Origin: Dehalococcoidales bacterium
GTDB taxonomy: Bacteria > Chloroflexota > Dehalococcoidia > Dehalococcoidales > RBG-16-60-22
NCBI GenBank assembly: GCA_026416775.1
Contig: JAOAEN010000038.1
Location: forward strand, 1-8,968
Length of the DNA stretch: 8,968 nucleotides
Direction: 5' to 3'
Part shown: positions 6,487 to 8,968 of the stretch, piece by piece
How positions within the stretch are numbered: position 1 is the first letter of the stretch
Layout: every line of letters begins with the position of its first letter
The notes under the pieces: generated by a model
What the model was told of the DNA's origin: nothing
Seen by the model: the letters and a program-made list of their open reading frames with translations, nothing else
Database searches by the model: none
Translations under genes and position numbers: made by a program

Positions 6487-6915
6487 ATGAAAGGCTTTTT
6501 GAGGAAGTTCCGTTACGGGGAGGCTGGTTTTACCCTCATTGAACTTCTGGTCGTCGTGGCAATCCTCGGGGTGCTTGCCGCCGTCGCCGTGCCCAACGTC
6601 GGCCGGTTTATCAACAAGGGAAAGAGTGAGGCCAGAGAAACGGAGCTGCACAACATCCAGACCGCCATGATGGCAATGCTGGCAGAGAGCATCACCAAGG
6701 AACTTGAAGGAGGGACCTACACCAACCAAACAAATGACCTCATATCGGTTAACGGGACGACGGAATTCACGGATATGTCCCTCATCCGAACCACGGATGA
6801 CCCGCCTCTGGTGCTGTCGGATTTCCTGACCGGGCTTGAAGGCGGCGTCACCAAGGTACCCAATGTCACTTACAGCTTCTACGATGACGGCACGGTCATC
6901 CAGAACGCAGATTAG
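6487..6915 (+). CDS. pilA: Type IV pilin (prepilin), PilA-like
   Basis: A 142-residue prepilin. The class III signal is textbook: a basic 14-residue leader ending in G (MKGFLRKFRYGEAG), then mature F1 and E5 in FTLIELLVVVAILGVLAAVA, the hydrophobic helix that forms the pilus core. Cleavage after G14 leaves 128 residues, short for a type IVa major pilin. The globular part is acidic and Thr/Asn-rich and has no cysteine, so there is no disulfide-bonded D-region. A short C-terminal beta pattern (NVTYSFYDDGTVI) ends the protein. The leading AAGGAGGT suggests strong expression. It is divergent from its likely processing enzyme and convergent with pilT. It could be the major pilin or a pseudopilin; being a single gene with a strong ribosome site favours the major pilin. 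Its few aromatic residues argue against a conductive-type pilin. Confidence 0.9.
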   Translation: MKGFLRKFRYGEAGFTLIELLVVVAILGVLAAVAVPNVGRFINKGKSEARETELHNIQTAMMAMLAESITKELEGGTYTNQTNDLISVNGTTEFTDMSLIRTTDDPPLVLSDFLTGLEGGVTKVPNVTYSFYDDGTVIQNAD

Positions 6916-6947
6916 TAACACCGTTAACCACCCCACAGCTTGCCAGG

Positions 6948-6991
6948 AAAAAAGGCCCGCCGGCATAAAAAGGCCAGCGGGTCTTTCTTTT
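6948..6991. terminator. Bidirectional rho-independent terminator between pilin and pilT
   Basis: GGCCCGC (6954-6960) pairs with GCGGGTC (6977-6983) with one G-U. A C/A mismatch and GGC/GCC (6962-6964 with 6973-6975) follow, closing on an 8-nt loop. TTTCTTTT follows on the plus strand (6984-6991). AAAAAA (6948-6953) supplies a T-run on the minus strand. It sits between convergent genes and should stop both pilin and pilT transcripts. Confidence 0.88.
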
Positions 6992-7054
6992 AGGACTTTT
7001 CGGGCCGGGTAAGGATTCTAGTGCTGTTGCCAGAAGAAGGGCCGTATTCTTTGC

Positions 7055-8158
7055 CTACTTGTGAAGTGCCGGTTCCGTCTCGCCGGGCTTTACCCTTTCG
7101 CCGCCGATGAGGCGGGAGATTTCCTCGGGGTCGTTGCAGAACTCGTAGACGCTTTCCAGACTGATGGTGCCGGACTGGTAGAGGCGCACCAGTGCCTGGT
7201 CAAGTAGCTCCATACCGCTCTGGGTATTCATACGGATGACGTTAGGGAGCTGGAAGGTCTTGTTTTCGCGGATGAGGTTACGCACGGCGGGGTTGGCAAT
7301 CATCACTTCAACCGCGGCTACCCTGCCGGAGCCGTCCGCCTTCGGCACCAGCGCCTGGCAGAGGATGCCGAGCAGGAGGGAAGCCAGCCTGTTCTGTACC
7401 ATGCTGCGCTCATGGGGCGGGAAAAGGCTGGTCACCCTTTCCACCGCCTGGTAGGCACTTGGGGCGTGACCGGTGGTGAGCACGAGGTGCCCGGTCTCGG
7501 CAACAGTGAGTGCCGCCGAGGCTGTCTCCAGGTCTCTCATCTCACCCACGAGGATCACATCCGGGTCCTGACGCAGGACATGCCTCAGAGCTTCGGCAAA
7601 TGACTTTGTATCGTTGCCGAGCTCGCGCTGGGTGATGAGGCATTTCTTGCTCTCATAGGTGTATTCAATGGGGTCTTCGATCGTCACCACGCGGCAGTTC
7701 TCCGTCCGGTTCAGGTACTCGATCATCGACGCAAGCGTCGTGGACTTACCGCTTCCGGTGGGACCGCTCACGATGATAAGCCCGCGCGGGCGTCTGACAA
7801 GCTCGGCGCAGATCCTGGGCAGCCCCAGCGATTCAAGGTCAGGGATAGACATCGGCAGAAGCCGCATCACCATGCTTACCGTCCCGCGCTGCCGGGCAAC
7901 GTTGAAACGCACCCGTCCGACCTCGGGAATGGTGAGCCCGAAGTCGAGCTCCATTGCGTTATCGAACTCCGCCAGCTTCTTTTCCGGCGCCACCTGGCAG
8001 AGCATCATGCTGATATCATCGGCCGTCAGTGCTGGCATCTCACCGGCAACCACGAGTCTGCCGTGAATGCGCATAGACGGCGGCGAACCGACGACAAGGT
8101 GGAGGTCGGAAGCGCCACGGGTACGGGCCAGCTTGAGCAGGGCGATAATATCTGTCAT
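7055..8158 (-). CDS. pilT: Type IV pilus retraction ATPase PilT
   Basis: A 367-residue cytoplasmic hexameric secretion ATPase of the PilT group, which powers pilus disassembly and twitching. Motifs in order: Walker A GPTGSGKST (132-140), Asp box TIEDPIEY (159-166), Walker B VILVGEMRDLETA (201-213) and a His box HLVLTTGHAPSA (224-235). LLLGILCQALVPKADGSGRV and AVRNLIRE (291-298) follow; the latter corresponds to the AIRNLIRE motif characteristic of PilT rather than PilB. The His box keeps both histidines but has TTGHAPSA where PilT usually has a TLHT-type sequence. The ATG overlaps the upstream TGA by ATGA, and AAGGAG lies eight nucleotides before it, so it is translated in an operon with the PilM/PilN gene. 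The terminator at 6948-6991 ends the unit. No PilB or PilC is visible in the window. Confidence 0.93.
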   Translation of the reverse strand: MTDIIALLKLARTRGASDLHLVVGSPPSMRIHGRLVVAGEMPALTADDISMMLCQVAPEKKLAEFDNAMELDFGLTIPEVGRVRFNVARQRGTVSMVMRLLPMSIPDLESLGLPRICAELVRRPRGLIIVSGPTGSGKSTTLASMIEYLNRTENCRVVTIEDPIEYTYESKKCLITQRELGNDTKSFAEALRHVLRQDPDVILVGEMRDLETASAALTVAETGHLVLTTGHAPSAYQAVERVTSLFPPHERSMVQNRLASLLLGILCQALVPKADGSGRVAAVEVMIANPAVRNLIRENKTFQLPNVIRMNTQSGMELLDQALVRLYQSGTISLESVYEFCNDPEEISRLIGGERVKPGETEPALHK

Positions 8159-8968
8159 TCGGCCGTCTCCTTCAGCTTGATATTGATGGAGTAGTTCATG
8201 CAGGTGCTGGAGTTGTCGCTGCCCGTCTCGCGCCTGAGAGTGGTGATGGTTATTTCTTTGAACCTCCCGGTGTTCTGAAGCCGTCGCACGTACTGTACCA
8301 CTTCGTCCTCGCTTGCCGCACTGCCCTGAAGCGATAGCTGGCTACCGCTGTGGCTGATGTTATACAGCTCCAGGGAAGCCACTTTATTATACACCGTGGT
8401 TTCAAGGTCTTCATTCATGAGACGGGCTCTACCGGTCATAACTTCCAGCACGGAGGCATACCTGTCAGCCTGTGCCCGGACGGAGGCAAGCTCCTTTTCC
8501 ACCGCCGCGATCTCGGCGGAAAGCTGTCTCTTCTGCGACTGTCTCTGTTCGAGACGTGCTTTGGTTGCGGCAAGCAGACCCTCATCCTGCTCCATGCGCG
8601 CGGCAGCGTCCTGCACCGTGAAAAAGAGTAACATGAGCAGTCCCACCGCGGCTATCCCTGCGGGAATGGCGGCGAGGCGCTCCCGCGGTATCTGTCTCGG
8701 CTGATACGGCGAGGGCAGGCAGTTGATGTTGGGCACAACCAGCTCATCTTTTCTGGCAAGCTCCTTGAGTGCCAGCCCCACATTCACCAGGTACTGGGAA
8801 GGGTCAAGCTGTCTGGCACATTTCAGCGGGGAGGAAAGAAAGGCCGCCCTGTAGCCCGTCTCGCGGGCGATGAGTTCGGTTATCCCGGCATCATCGGCAA
8901 TATCGCCGGAGATGAAGACCGTGGTGTCTGTCCCCAGAGGATCGTCAGGGTTATTCGTGTTGTAGAAC
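8155..8968 (-). CDS. PilM-PilN fusion protein (N-terminus beyond window)
   Basis: An open frame of 270 codons enters from the right edge. The first 72 residues look like the end of PilM, the actin-like cytoplasmic ATPase-fold protein of the pilus platform: VFISGDIADDAGITELIAR, then DPSQYLVNVGLALKEL. They continue without a stop into a complete PilN-like part. This has an INCLP sequence (81-85, compare the INLLP motif with which PilN binds PilM), a membrane helix (98-118), a charged coiled coil (120-180) and a ferredoxin-like periplasmic region (about 185-260, LELYNISHSGSQLSLQGSA). A GTG at 8787-8785 could be mistaken for a start, but it encodes the Val of LVNVGLALKE inside the PilM-like segment and has no ribosome site. 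GspL of type II secretion has this same joined layout. Overlap with pilT by 4 nt indicates one operon. A PilO gene is not seen downstream. Confidence 0.8.
   Translation of the reverse strand, partial: FYNTNNPDDPLGTDTTVFISGDIADDAGITELIARETGYRAAFLSSPLKCARQLDPSQYLVNVGLALKELARKDELVVPNINCLPSPYQPRQIPRERLAAIPAGIAAVGLLMLLFFTVQDAAARMEQDEGLLAATKARLEQRQSQKRQLSAEIAAVEKELASVRAQADRYASVLEVMTGRARLMNEDLETTVYNKVASLELYNISHSGSQLSLQGSAASEDEVVQYVRRLQNTGRFKEITITTLRRETGSDNSSTCMNYSINIKLKETAE

Overview
The window reads as chromosomal DNA of a free-living bacterium, most likely a Chloroflexota of the Dehalococcoidia type. That guess rests on the combination of an archaeal-style winged-helix protein (HTH_45-like), a bacterial GH3-family adenylating enzyme, a 7TM-GAF-GGDEF-HD sensor and a compact type IV pilus set. 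It is inference; no rRNA or other marker gene is present. Seven of the eight genes are on the minus strand; only the pilin is on the plus strand.

Layout. 1-2539 (minus, running off the left edge) is a membrane sensor with a complete GGDEF cyclase domain and the first residues of an HD-GYP-like domain. 2651-4270 (minus) is a GH3-family acyl-adenylating enzyme, preceded at 4393-4752 by a small putative ribbon-helix-helix protein; a perfect 12-bp palindrome lies between them. 4988-5329 (minus) is a small winged-helix regulator, and 5386-6204 (minus) a prepilin peptidase. A 282-bp divergent gap, rich in inverted repeats, separates the peptidase from a type IV pilin at 6487-6915 (plus). A bidirectional terminator follows, then pilT (7055-8158, minus), which overlaps by 4 nt the end of a reading frame (8155 to the right edge) that joins a PilM-like C-terminus to a complete PilN-like region.

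The genes from 5386 to 8968 form one functional group. The peptidase processes the pilin, PilT is the retraction-type motor, and the PilM/PilN polypeptide is part of the inner-membrane platform. The cyclic-di-GMP protein at the left edge could modulate surface behaviour, but nothing here ties it directly to the pili.

Three points stand out. (i) PilM and PilN appear fused, as in GspL of type II secretion. (ii) Three minus-strand genes have a sigma70-like promoter placed so that transcription should begin at or within about two bases of the ATG, and they lack a clear Shine-Dalgarno sequence. The other genes whose starts are visible (GH3, RHH, pilin, pilT) have good ribosome binding sites. This suggests leaderless mRNAs for some transcripts. 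(iii) The pilin/peptidase gap has a nested, mutually exclusive set of perfect helices typical of structured RNA or a complex operator, which I cannot assign to a known class.
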